A DNA stretch of 64,000 bases from Maea johnstoni (taxonomy: Eukaryota > Annelida > Polychaeta > Spionida > Magelonidae), in assembly GCA_963942565.1 (NCBI GenBank), contig OZ012697.1, forward strand, positions 24,409,375 to 24,473,374, written 5' to 3'. A model generated the notes under the pieces. The model saw only the letters and a list, made by a program, of their open reading frames with translations, did no database searches and was not told the DNA's origin. Both the position numbers and the translations under genes were made by a program. Positions within the stretch are counted from its first letter, which is position 1; every line of letters starts with the position of its first letter. Positions 33,298 through 45,300 of the stretch are shown here, piece by piece.

Positions 33298-35025
33298 GGG
33301 TCATTCCATGCCAACTTACTCACTTTTTTCCCGGCCCATCTCCGATCTTGATGAAATTTGGCACACTTGTTACAGCTGATTGCAAGCAAGAATTTTCGCT
33401 ATTGTTCTGCTACTCAGTTCATTCACTTCACCAATAGATTGAAAGTCCAGTCCCTGACCACAAAGTTTCAAGTTCTATGCTTGGTCGATCACTTTGACTA
33501 TAGATAGGTTCATCCTGTGGTTAGAGAAGTCTTAGATGAGCATCTCTTTTGGTCCTTGGAGAAGTGAGTACTAGTCAATACAGGTTTAGATGGGGTCAGT
33601 AAGGGGTTAGGCATAGTACAGATTACCATGCTCTGAGTAAATGTAGTTATGGGCATAAGAAGTTATCAATGTAGATAAGAGAGGTATAAGAATTTACAGA
33701 TTTGGATTTTCCATACAGAAATGCATATCTCATGAAAAGACAGATGACTTTCTAGTTAATCTCAGGTCAAATATATTGAAAACCTGCGAATACGAGTTTT
33801 GAAATTAATCAATAGTCATTAATGAATACACCTTCAGGTGGTGATGTCAGATTAAAAAAAATCATACAAGATCGTGTAACTCATTAAAAGTTGGGAAATG
33901 CCATGTTATTCAGAACAATTAAGATATACTAGATTTGTTGACTTTAAGTTGCTATGCTGTTCTTCAAATAAATGCAATCAAGAGCTTTCCAACTCCAAAT
34001 ATGAAATATAAAGATGAATATAGAGCATTGCCCATGGTATAACTGAATATTAGTAGGACATTTAGCTAGCACTGGCAGCATAATGCTATGCATTTCCTTG
34101 TTTGTTTTTCATGGCCACAGGGTGTTCGTAATTTATTTCACAATATTCCCATCAGGGAATATAATCCTATATGAATATCCATGCAGAATAGATGCGAAGT
34201 ATAGCGATGTGTTGTATAATCCATGGTTGTAAATCCAAGCTGCTGAGGTTATTGGTCAGCTTATATAATCAAGCCAAAGAAGAGTCCTAAATATATGCCT
34301 GTGTCTTCAGTATTAAATGAGAAAATTTCACTTTTGAGCATTGCTATGGGAATTTTATATCAATAATATGATATGTCTAGTTTTTCAAGGTTTTGTTAAC
34401 AGATATAACCAATGTGGCTATTTTGGGATGGCTTTGTATTATTTAGGTCATTGGTCACAATGTGGTAAAATCAGAAAGTTTGAGGGGTATATACAAGACA
34501 ACTGGAACAAAATGGTCCAGTCAGGAGTGTCAGATTGGAAGATTTTACAATTCTATAAAGTTGAGCACGAGAAGTATTGTTATCAATACCATTTTTACAT
34601 GACATAGGTATTATTTTCCTAGGCTAACATGTGAAGTCCAAATCCGAATTTTCCCACTCGCACCTCAACATGTGCTTGGAATTTTTTTAGGTTACCCTAC
34701 TGGTGTAACCTATACAAGGAACACAGGTTTTGTAAGGGCTATTGATAGATCTTATTGGTTGTTCTTTGATTTCTAAGTTCAAGTACAATGACCCTGGAAT
34801 AGAAGTGAAAACCAGTTTGATAGCGAAAATTCTTGGTTGCAATCAGCTGTAACCCTTTAGAGAGACTAAAGCATACCAAGTCTCAGCTCATTATCTTCAT
34901 TATTAATGAAGCTACAGCACTTCAATGATTTCTGAAATGTTTCAAAATTTTCGTCTTTTGGACACAAAATATACTTTAACTCAAAAGGTTACCAACTGAT
35001 TTTTAAGACCTTGGTACCGTTGGAA
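33298..35025 (+). repeat. GGTCATTCCATG dispersed repeat, first copy, interrupted
   Basis: 33298-33371 and 34852-35025 together match the intact copy at 35203-35490: ATGGGTCATTCCATG, GATGAAATTTGGCACACTTG, CTTTAGAGAGACTAA, TTGGTACCGTTGGAAAGAGG. The gap is the 1477-bp transposon below. Confidence 0.8.
33373..34849. mobile_element. Tc1/mariner-like DNA transposon, 1477 bp
   Basis: Ends CAGCTGATTGCAAGCAAG and its inverted counterpart CTTGGTTGCAATCAGCTG (about 30 bp, few mismatches). TA lies on each side (33371-33372, 34850-34851). The intact repeat at 35203 shows the empty site. The length suits a Tc1/mariner element, but no transposase motif was found; the 88-codon ORF at 34341-34607 is unrecognised. 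It is non-autonomous or decayed. Confidence 0.75.
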
Positions 35026-35202
35026 AGAGGAGACAATTCCCTGCAGCGGAGGTAATGCTTCAATATAAAATTCACCTTGTAAAATTCAACAAATTTTCGA
35101 TTAATACTTTTTTAGTGTAATAACCAATATCAGACCATCTTCTGTGGATAGACATGACAAAAGTGTTAATTGCTCTTTTCTGATACAACAGGCTAATAAA
35201 TA

Positions 35203-35490
35203 TATGGGTCATTCCATGTCAACTCACTCATTTTTTTCCTGGCCCATTTCCGATTTTGATGAAATTTGGCACACTTGTTGTCCCTTTAGAGAGACTAACA
35301 CACGCCAAGTTTCAGCTCAGTATCGCCATTATTGATGAAGCTACAGCACTTCAATGCTTTCTGAAAGTTTTCAAAGTTTTTGACTTTGGGACACAAAATA
35401 TACTTTAACTCAAAAAGTAACCAACTGATAGCCCCACTGATTTTTAAGACCTTGGTACCGTTGGAAAGAGGAGACCATTTCCTTTCCAAC
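35203..35490 (+). repeat. GGTCATTCCATG dispersed repeat, intact copy
   Basis: Same repeat as above without the insertion. I recall GGTCATTCC-type repeats from several animal genomes but cannot name the family. Confidence 0.75.
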
Positions 35491-35726
35491 GATATGTAAC
35501 TTGATGACCTTTTGAGAATTCGACTATTCAAGGTCATTTTCTGAGACCTTGACCTTTGACCTACATTTCCCGAAATACATCATCTTCAGTTTTCCTGAAT
35601 TTTATGGAGAAGGTGCCAAGTGATGTAGGTAAAAGACATGAGAAGTTTGGTTTTGGAGAATTAGATATTACTTGTTAAAAAGCATGAAATAATATTTGAA
35701 CGCCACAAGCAATGAACATAGGGTTA

Positions 35727-35945
35727 CCTACCGTAGGTCTATGAAAGAGTTTGTTATTCATCTACTTGCACCGTGTGCAGAGCTTCTCTCTTCACAGTTT
35801 GTAGTGAGCATTGTTCCAAACAGGAAGGGAGTTTGCGATGAAAAAAGAAACCTGTAGAGCTCATATTTGCTAATATAGAGAATAGTGGTGAGTAGATATT
35901 GAAGGGAATTCCAGCTAGCAACTTGGAAAAGGAAGTAAGCTATCA
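35727..35945 (+). repeat. R2 dispersed repeat
   Basis: ACCGTAGGTCTATGAAAGAG to TAGAGAATAGTGGTGAGTAG and beyond; an R1 copy starts about 35 bp later. Confidence 0.7.
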
Positions 35946-35979
35946 CACTATCAGTTTGAGTTTAACTTTGACCTTAAGG

Positions 35980-36300
35980 CTTAGATGCAGCTATGACCAA
36001 ACACCAGTGGATTCGAAAACAGCGGCGAGCCGGTCAACCTGAATTAAACATGCTAGCCTCAACCAGTGTCAACTAATAGCCGCTCATAAGCCAAAATTGG
36101 TGCTTTGCGCACCCCCTGCTGGTGGTGGAGATAAGGTTTCTTAGTAATGTAATCAATGCGAGAGGCCTGATTGGTCCTTGTTCCCACATGACCTCGCGCT
36201 GATGCCTTATCTTGTACTCCTGGCATGAGTCCAGCACTTAACTATATTGCATGTAGTAATTGGTTTCTCGGTACATATCTATTCTTTTCTTCATCCAAGC
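35980..36300 (+). mobile_element. R1 family MITE
   Basis: CTTAGATGCAGCTATGACC to TCTTCATCCAAGC. Here the central run reads GTGCTTTGCGCACCCCC, without poly-C expansion. Confidence 0.72.
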
Positions 36301-37795
36301 TTTAACCAAGATTTCCACTCACTCAGTCAGACCACAGCCACTTGCCAAGACGTGACTTGCTTCGGAAGTGAAGAACTAGTACTATACTATATAATAGTTC
36401 CCAGGGGCGGATCCAGGATTTGAGAAGGGGGGTTCGATATAATTCCGAAAAGTGACACTGGTGGTGCCACTAATAATTTCTGAAAACACCACCACTAAAA
36501 AACAAGGGTACCCTATAACAAAATATGTTATGGATTATAGGGGAACTTTTAATTTAATTGCCATATATCTTATTGTTTATCAAATACAAACTCAGATTTG
36601 GGGGTGGCCATATTGCCTACTGTTTTGGTCACCAGATTGTATGGACCTCCTGCACTTTCAAACATGTAAAACATGGATTTTACCTTTTGGAGAGGTTCAA
36701 CAATATGCACATCCTTGGGATGAGGGTAAGAATGTCTGTTTACTTTGCCAAATTGATGTTTGCATAATTGCGAGACATGTATTTGGGGGAGGGGGGGGGG
36801 GGATGGTTCAATTGGAGATGGACTAAGCAACAGTTATGATAGCCATACAGTAAATTTCCCCTTTCTGTTGGTCTTATTCTCAGAAACCAACAATTTCAAG
36901 TTTGAGTAAAGGTGAAATAGGTAAATAAAGTAGTTTTCTATTTTCTAAGAATATATGTAAGCCTGAAATTGTAATTTTTTCATGTTTCCTGGACCTTTTC
37001 TAGGGTGACAGCACAATTATATGCTCTTTCATTGTGTATGATAAACTACTTTTTATATGTTTCAAATATTTTACACTGTAAAGTGTGAAAATAATAATAA
37101 TATGAGCTATAATGTGCTGCATTTTCTAGTTTCCGAAATTTTGAAGTCCCACATTCTAGTGTCAGCCTTAGCATGTTTAGACCTTCCTCTAAGGCTTTAA
37201 GTCCCTGGCATTAATAGATAAATCAACTAGACATCGCCAGTCACATACAGGGTTATTATATTAAGTGAATAGGCGCTGAAAAGACATGTATGTTAGCATC
37301 TTGAAGGCACGTCCAGCCAGCCTTAACTTAAACCCAAATTATATGCTCAATGCTATAAGGCTAACATCAGTTAGACATGGCCAACACATAACAATTTAGT
37401 ACTCAGGTACATTTCTAGAGTGACAAGATTGTTAAGTCTCATCACCTTTATTATGTGTAAATGTGGTTATTCATATTTCTGTATTGACAAACAATTTATT
37501 CAAAACGAGAGGCAGGTTCAGAAAATACAGTAGATCAATGTTTCATTATTTTCTAGTTGTCTCTGGCAGGGCCCTCTAGTGTGCAGTCATTCGTGGCTAG
37601 CCTAGTAGGGGTTAGGTGTTCTTTAAAGGATTTTCAGGAATCAAATGATCTAGAAGTGTACTTAAGAGGTCGGCGAACCCCCCTCACCTAACAAACTTGA
37701 GGATTTCCAAGCTAAAATGACACTATTCTTAACCTGCAAATCAAACACTTAGAATCTGTCTGTTAACAGCAGATAATCCCGGACTACTCTATCTA

Positions 37796-37905
<110 letters not shown>

Positions 37906-37975
37906 TGTGAATATGCACCCATATGCACGCACACACACATACATATATGTCTGTGTGTGTGTGTGGATGCTCTCA

Positions 37976-38008
37976 CCTTAGATGAAGAAGAGAATTTTAT
38001 TTATCTAA
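37976..38008. repeat. Short palindrome resembling joined R1 ends
   Basis: CCTTAGATGAAGAAGAGAAT meets ATTTATCTAAGG. Both halves look like R1 termini with no interior between them. Confidence 0.5.
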
Positions 38009-38263
38009 GGCTCTCACACATAAATAGATAGAAAGATTGATGATAGATAGATAGTAGATAGATATATACCCACTCCGGCCAACCCCTGTCTGACACCAAT
38101 CCGTGTTGCCTTCTCAACTGTCAATTGCAATTGCAATTTGTGGCCAAGACAGGAAAAACAACTAGTTCTAATGCTTGTCCACAGGTGGTGTGGTGATGCA
38201 AAGTGACTCACCAGTCAGGGGGGGTTCGTTGAACCACTCAAACCCCCCCTGGATCCGCAACTG

Positions 38264-38525
38264 GTTCCCATTGTAAAATTTGCCCATTGCCAACAATACA
38301 ATCTTGCGTGTTTGTATTGTTGATAATTGTTGGCAATGGGTAAATTTTACAATGGGAACTAATGAGCAAAATCAACATTTTGCGGAGTTGAGACAAAAAT
38401 TATGTTTATACTTACACATAGTAGTACTCCTTGCCAAGTTTGGATGGCATACTCGAACGTTTTGTCACAAAAAAAAATGCAAAAAACGGTTGCCAAACTT
38501 GAGTCAGACATACTATAGTAGTCCT
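38264..38525. repeat. Half copy of a large palindromic element
   Basis: TTCCCATTGTAAAATTTGCC pairs with GGTAAATTTTACAATGGGAA around a centre AACAATACAATCTTGCG. The right arm continues with AACATTTTGCGGAGTTGAGA and CCAAGTTTGGATGGC as in 63815-63990. The left outer arm is missing, cut by the hAT-like element ending at 38263. Confidence 0.75.
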
Positions 38526-39982
38526 TATGGTAGGTAGAACAAGTAAATTTACTATTGTGTGCGGTGTGATACATCACATTGAAGCTAAGACAGAAAGAAA
38601 TGCATCAATTGGCATCGTGAAAAATAAAAAATAAAATCCAACATTTTTGCCAGAAAATAACTTTTCATTCATTTCACCAGGATTTTCAGTCTGCCAAAAT
38701 CCGTATCATGGCAAAAATAGCTTTAAAAACACCCTTGTCCTTGATAATGCTTAAATGATAAAATATATACATGGTAGCAAGATGAGGTGCTGCCATCTGT
38801 CCTTGTAATCACTAACCTTGCTGAACTTAAAGTTAGATTTTTAGCATGTTAACATAATTTCAGCCACAAAACATGACGATAATCTGAAAATTGAAGTGTT
38901 TTTACGGTGTAGTACATGAAATAAACAAATGATAACAACACAGGTCTCAAATCTCAGCCCTGCAAAGTTTCATGGGCGTATCAGCGCCCATGACTATGAG
39001 TTGCTCCTCAGAGGGCGAGCTAAATCTCGTAGGCCGTTTCCGGTCTCGCTCAGAATCGCGAGATCAGAAGACGCTCCCACGCAATGTGATTGTTGCGTGT
39101 TTCTGAACGTGCAACAATCACATCACGTGAACTAGTCACAGCTTGCCGTAATTTGGTCACCTGAGTGACCCTGAGCGGCAATAATTTGACGGATGCTGGC
39201 GTGGCCAAGAAGCGAGCGCGAAGCTTTGGATGATTTAATTTTTTTCCGTTCTGGCCAAGAGATAGCATAGATTGACATAAAATAAATGGAATACACATTA
39301 TTATGATATCAAGCTGTCGCAAAATCTACATTTTGCGACCGGATATAAAGCGAATTAATGGCCAAATGGAATAGATTGTGGCGGTTCTAACTACTTAAAT
39401 TGCATTGAAATTGACCCACGGAATGGCGAGCAATTAATTTTTTTATTGTGAACGTACATTGCCGTCTGTATGCGTATCTGAGGAAGATCGCTCAGTAGAG
39501 CCTATCAACTCATCAGCTTTTCCTGGGACAAAACTAAGTATCTGTTTTCGCGTTATGGTCTTGTGAAATTTGAAAATGAAAGATGAAAGCTAGATACTTG
39601 AAATAGAGAAAAAAAATGAAAACAAAAAGTGAAATGAAATTGGAAAAAATAAAACTAATGAAAGATCAGCTACAATAGGCAAAAAGCAAACTTAGATTTA
39701 GTCTGGACATATGCATTTTAAAAACTTCCCGCCCATGACTTTGCCCCTTTTCGAAAGGGCAAATTATTGGTATATTTAGCCCATGGCAGATATGGGTAAT
39801 GGCAATGGCCAAACCTGTGGCATCCCTACTTAAAGACATGAGTAGTATGATTGATGTGTTGATGATCAAAACGTGATGACAGAGGGCCAGAAATGCCCAT
39901 CAAAGACTGAAAACCCTTGAAACAAAGGAAAAAGTAATTATAATAACGCAATAGTCTCTATATATAATTTAGAATCAGGTAT
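38526..39982. other. Gene-free stretch with a CpG-rich patch
   Basis: 38960-39240 is CpG-richer than its surroundings and contains a hairpin of CGCAATGTGATTGTTGCGTG with its near complement (about 39079-39127). No ORF shows a known motif. The rest is AT-rich. Confidence 0.45.
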
Positions 39983-40882
39983 GCAGGTAAACAACTGACA
40001 GATTTGCAAACCGTAGCCTTAAGATGGAGTCTGGCACAAAGTTACTGCACATTTTTCAGCAGGACATAGATCTGCGTTCTTCCCAGAATCAGCCAATCAG
40101 ATCGCTCGAGTGCATTCACTGCTCTTTTGTCGAATTGTTCAGCATTAGAAGGATAAATGGTTGCTCCGATTCACCACTTCAGAAGTTTAAGTTGCCATCA
40201 AGTGACCATAAGGCCTAAAAAAAAAATTGTTTGTTTCCTGTAACCCGACCGACCCTACCATTTCATTGCCGACCCTACGTCTTTTTACCTCCCGTCGTGA
40301 AACTTTAAAAAAAAAAAAAAAAAAAAAAGATTTTTATTTTTTATTTTTTTTTTTAAACTATGATCTAAACTACACGGAAAGGAAAGCAGGGCAGGTTTAC
40401 AGTTGCACAAAGCACATGCAGCACACCAAAGCAGGCATGTCTAGGGCTAGGTTGTGTGTCATCCCCTACAGAAGAAGAAAAGAAACATAAGAAACAAGTG
40501 ACAGGTAACATAACTGACAAGAAGCATGTGACAATGTTAATTACAAATACACAATGTAATAGGTGAATGAAATGTGTTTTTTCAGCATTTTTCCAGGACA
40601 CCTACTGCTAAATACAAAAAAAAAAAAAAAAAAAAAAAAGATTTACCTACCTACCTACCCTATTTTTTTGGAACCGTTACAGGAAACAAACAAAATATTT
40701 TTTTAGGCCTAATGAAAGTGGATAAGTCTGGGAGGTGGGCGGATGATTAAAAGGAAAGTTAAGACCAGTTTGGTGTACTCGGTTAGTTTATTTGATGCCC
40801 TGCTGAAAAATGTGCAGTAACCTTGTGCCAAACTCCACCTTACGGTTACGGTTGGGAAATCTGTCAACTGTTTACCTGCAAT
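39983..40882. repeat. Inverted arms flanking the 500-bp MITE
   Basis: 39983-40068 (GCAGGTAAACAACTGACAG ... TGCACATTTTTCAGCAGG) is repeated in reverse at 40797-40882. This is an older palindrome or inverted-repeat element into which the AGGCCT MITE inserted. Confidence 0.75.
40211..40710. mobile_element. AGGCCT-ended MITE, larger member
   Basis: AGGCCTAAAAAAA...GTTTGTTTCCTGTAAC at the left, GTTACAGGAAACAAACAA...TTTTTTTAGGCCT at the right. Two A-runs of more than 18 lie inside. Same family as 10870-11102. Confidence 0.85.
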
Positions 40883-42210
40883 TGATCCACGTAAAAGCGA
40901 GTAGTATATTGCTTGATTGTATGTATGGCGACGGCCCCTGATATGCTTAACTAGCATCTCACTGAAGTCTCTAGTTCCTGGATGAGATTTGCCTCCACAG
41001 TGTGAGATAATGGACAGTTGGCTGTGTTTCGAGACTGTTATGTACATGTCTCTGCCTAACTGACAGCGATGTTTGTACCCTGATGTTTATACTTTTTTTG
41101 CTATGGCTATACGGCAGTGGTATGAACATCAATACACCTCAATATACCTGGCAATGTTAAAAAATACATATATATTTATAAAAATTCTTATAATATGATA
41201 TTAGCATTTCCTATAAACTTGCTTTTGAAAATTATGCATTATTTAAGACAGTGAGAAAACAGAAGAACTAGGAATTTTTTAGAATCATGAAATAAGTATG
41301 AATTTTCATTTGATTTTTTCCAACTGGTTAATCTATCTTCACATCATGTGTGTTGTCTGATCTTGCTCAACTTGAGGAATTGGAATTTAAGACTCATATA
41401 TTCAGAAAATGTAGATTCTTTGCTTTCACCCTCTATTCGTTTCATTTGAATTATACAACACTTCCCCTTGACCAAGCCCAACTGAAGGTATTAACCCTTC
41501 TCATGCTACACTTGCATATATACATTTGTGCTAACACTAACCTAGAAAACCATGCACGCATACATGTATGTGAGATAATCAGTGAGACATTTTTAGAAGA
41601 GCATGGCCTGCCAATCTAGAAGATGCCTACAAAAGCTTTAAATTTAAGCAATTGGACTTCCAGAATGCTGTGCTCGATTCAAGGTTCATTTTGATATGTC
41701 ACATAACTGTGGTTGACCAAAATTTTATAAGGTTGTCAAGCATGAACAAGCTAGTATTGCATTTTGTCTAGTAATCCCCATAATAATTATAATAATAATA
41801 ATGATAATAATAATAATAATAATAATCATCTTTATTTTAAGAGGGTAACTCAGTCCAATGGTAAGGATCTTCCCTGAGGCCCTCTGGCATGTTTACATTA
41901 GTAGCCCGAGGGCCCCAGGGTTACAAAGTAGTACGGTACAATGGTTTTAGGTATCTAGACTAGAAGGAAGGTAGTGATGGTGCACATCTGATTGCTTCAG
42001 TTAAGCCATTCCAAACTTTGGGTCCTGAGTATGAAATGCATTTTTGGCCAATTGATTTATTACATTTTGGAAGAGTTAGTTGTGAGGAGGTTACATTTCG
42101 AGTATCAGACAATTGTGGGGACAATTACAATTTGGACTCACAAGTGTTATTGAACCAAACTGTACATTGCTATTGAATGTTAATGTTTAATTATTATTCT
42201 TATTTTATAG
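40883..42210 (+). other. ZNF-C upstream flank/intron
   Basis: 41281-41780 matches the ZNF-B flank from 23645, and its later part matches ZNF-D and the ghost unit (59400-59640). It includes the microsatellite and R11 copy described separately. No leader exon identified. Confidence 0.6.
41780..42080 (-). repeat. R11 dispersed repeat with (AAT)n tail
   Basis: An AAT microsatellite (41780-41826) leads into CATCTTTATTTTAAGAGGG and the R11 body. Read in reverse this is a 3' end with AAATAAAGAT plus a trinucleotide tail, as in some LINEs and SINEs. It is uninterrupted and gives the empty site for 13555-13757. Confidence 0.7.
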
Positions 42211-42393
42211 ATCTATGTAAGGCAAGACTTGGTGGGACCTAAGGAAACTACAATTCCTGAGAAGAAGGAAAGTCAAATGTGCTGCCTTTGAATGTCATGT
42301 GACACCTGGATGACCTTCACCTTCACACATCATCTCAGTGCTTAGTGTACAACCAAGGATTTACTAGAAATAAAGATATAAAGAACTGCAAAT
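42211..42393 (+). other. 3' splice acceptor and leader of ZNF-C
   Basis: TTATTTTATAG (one base off the other units), then CTTGGTGGGACCTAAGG and the shared leader up to AACTGCAAATATGG. A four-codon upstream ORF (ATGTGCTGCCTTTGA) lies near 42277. Confidence 0.7.
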
Positions 42394-45300
42394 ATGGCAT
42401 CCATTGTGAAAGGAATGCACAGAACGCATGATAAAAACAACATTAGTGAGCGACTAACTCTCACCCCTACCTCACAGCAGGAACTCAGTCGGTCTGTTTA
42501 CATACAGGAGTCTCTGGATTCAGAAGTTGTGGTCAAGAGGGAGATCTTTAAGGAAGTCTTCGGGAGTGGTGCCGTACAAAAGGAAGATATGCAAGGGCAA
42601 TGTCCAGACAAAGGACCTACCGCAGAAACTTCTCTGGACGGTGTTCAACTGTGGCACGTGAAAAATGAACCGTCAGAATCTGAGGACCCGGGGTCCACAT
42701 ATCATCATGATATGGACGAGCACAAAGAGACAGTTGAAATGGATAATAATCAGTTTAATCACATTTATAAATGGACAGTTGCTTCCTCAGAAACAGTCTC
42801 AATGAAAATTAGTGGTACAGTTAACGAGCAAGTGAAGGTTGCTAGTGGTACAGTTACTGAGCCAGTGAAAGTTGATGGGGATAAAGTTACCGAGCCAATG
42901 AAAGTGGTTGGTGGTACAGTTACAGAGCCAATGAAAGTTGCTGGTGGTACAGTTACCAAGCCAATGAAAGTGAAAAAAGCTGAAATGGCCTTAAAGTATA
43001 AGAATCTGAGAGAGAGCTTAAAGAACAACTGGTCCTTTCTTTACAACTGCACTAATGAAAATTGCATCGAGTACCTTAAATTCTACCACGGTGAAGCAAC
43101 TACGATCCAGCTCTCAGTGAAGATCCGATCAGATTTTACGCCCCTTATTCAGGTTCATGGCAAGCATGTCAGCCCTGAACATGACTTCTGGTCTGGATTA
43201 CCTGAGAAGTACACAACACCAGCAGACATAGTCAAACTTCTCACCAAACTACATGGGTTTACAGTATGCATGGGCAATCCGGATAAAGAGTACCAGTCGC
43301 TGATCAAAAGTCATGTAGAATCGCGCCAGCCACCACAGGCATATGTGGAAGGAGATTTTGGGGCGGTCAAAGATGGGGTGTTGTACACGTCTTCTATTCG
43401 GTCAATCGCATGTGAATTGCTGACCAAGTGCAAGCGTTGCAAGAAGTGCCTGTTGTATCGGAATACGCTTACAAGGGCGAAATCACAGGAGACGAAGGAC
43501 AAACAAAATCGAACCTCCAATCTCTTGACCTACAAAAAGTCGCACAGTCAAATGAATTCTGAGGAGCTCACCGCCAAGTTAGAACAGGCTCTGCAACAAG
43601 CAAAGATTCTCGCTGAAGAAAAAGAACAGCTTCGGCAACAGATGACCAAGACGGATGATGCCCTCAAAAAGTCTGGCGGAACTATCGGTACAACCTTCAT
43701 AACTGGAGGTGAATTAAACATGGGAACGTACTTGTCAACCAGTGAAAGTGGACATGTACCTCAGTTAAATGATTTCACTATCGTAACAGAAAGCAATGAC
43801 CAGGACACACCTGCTCACAGAGAAGATGGGAGCAAGGTTGGAACCACAACTATGATCGTCCCCACAGAGATGTCCACAAATAAGGACTTTCAGGCAGAGA
43901 TTGGATCACAGGGTGGAGGACCCCATGAGGGTCTCGTCCTCAAAGCAATGAACAGTGGAACCAAAATGAACAGTGTTCTGAGAGAGAATGATGCAGACTT
44001 TACAAACAACCATGTGCTCGAAAAAAATGGGAATGAAAAAAATAAATCTGGTCTCTTAATCGAAGGTGATCCAGGAACCAGTGTTTACAATTTAAATGAG
44101 GAGGCCATGAAAGGAAACGGCCACTTAAATATGGTGCACATGCAGGGGAAAGACCACTTAAATATGGTTCACATGCAGGGGAAAGACCACTTAAATATGG
44201 TGCACATGCAGATAAGAGAACAATTTGATAAAGTAGTGAAAGACCACTTAAATATGGTGCAAGATTGTGATGTCAATAAGAGAAACGAGTTGGACACAAA
44301 ATTCAACACTCCTCTGATGTTACCGCAAAATCTTGACAACTCTTCAGCATCTCAGATAGGAGTACGTCATGAAGATGAAAAGCCCATTCAGTCCAATGAC
44401 ACTGCTGAAATGTTTGATGATCGTCATCCTGTGGCTGCTCCGGAGAATCCTCATCCAGACTTAGAATGTGGTCTTCCCTCTCTAGTGCTGCACTGTGAAT
44501 CGCCCCAGAGCACCAACATGCATGATTGCAAGGAGTGTGGAAAAGCCTTTCCACAATTACAAGACCTGAAGAAGCATGCGAGAACTCATTGTGTAAGAAA
44601 AACATTTAAATGCAGGCGTTGTAAGAAAATATTCCCAAGTCTGTCCATTTTAGTGGCTCACAGAAAAGTTCATGCTGCTACAAAACATGCCAAATGTGAC
44701 AAGTGTGGAAAGGCATTCTCAAATGCTTTTCAGTTACGATCACATACTATAAGAGAGCATTGGGATGATCACCAATTCAAGTGTAATAAGTGCGACAAGG
44801 TATTTTCTCAGTATTCTGCTTTAATAATGCACAAAAGGACCCACATAGTAGAGAAGCCCTTCAAGTGTTGCATTTGCAATGGGGCTTATACTTCAAGCTA
44901 TGGTCTGACGGCTCATATGAAAACTCATACTGGTGAGAGACCGTACAAATGTACACAATGCAGCAAGGCCTACTTCTCATCCACATCTCTCAAATGCCAT
45001 ATGAGAATTCATACAGGTGAAAGGCCTTATAAATGTAAACCATGTGGCAAAGCCTATATCTCCTCCTCCTCTTTGCATGCTCACATGGTGTTTCACAGTG
45101 ATGAAAAGCCTTATGAATGTGAATATTGTGATAAAGGCTTTCATACAGCGGCCATTTTAATAACCCATAGGAAAACTCATACAGGTGAAAAGCCCTACCA
45201 TTGTGAACTATGTGGTAAGAGTTTCGCGCAGTCTACATACTTAAAAGCACATCTGATGGTTCATAAGGGGGAAAAACCAAAAAGAAAGTATTCCTTTCAG

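Noticed and set aside
36452-36826. 124-codon ORF inside the 1.86-kb hAT-like element
   Set aside because: No transposase or other motif, and it runs through a poly-G tract.
38940-39240. CpG-rich patch as a gene promoter or exon
   Set aside because: No adjacent coding exon or splice sites could be supported; it may be a repeat fragment.
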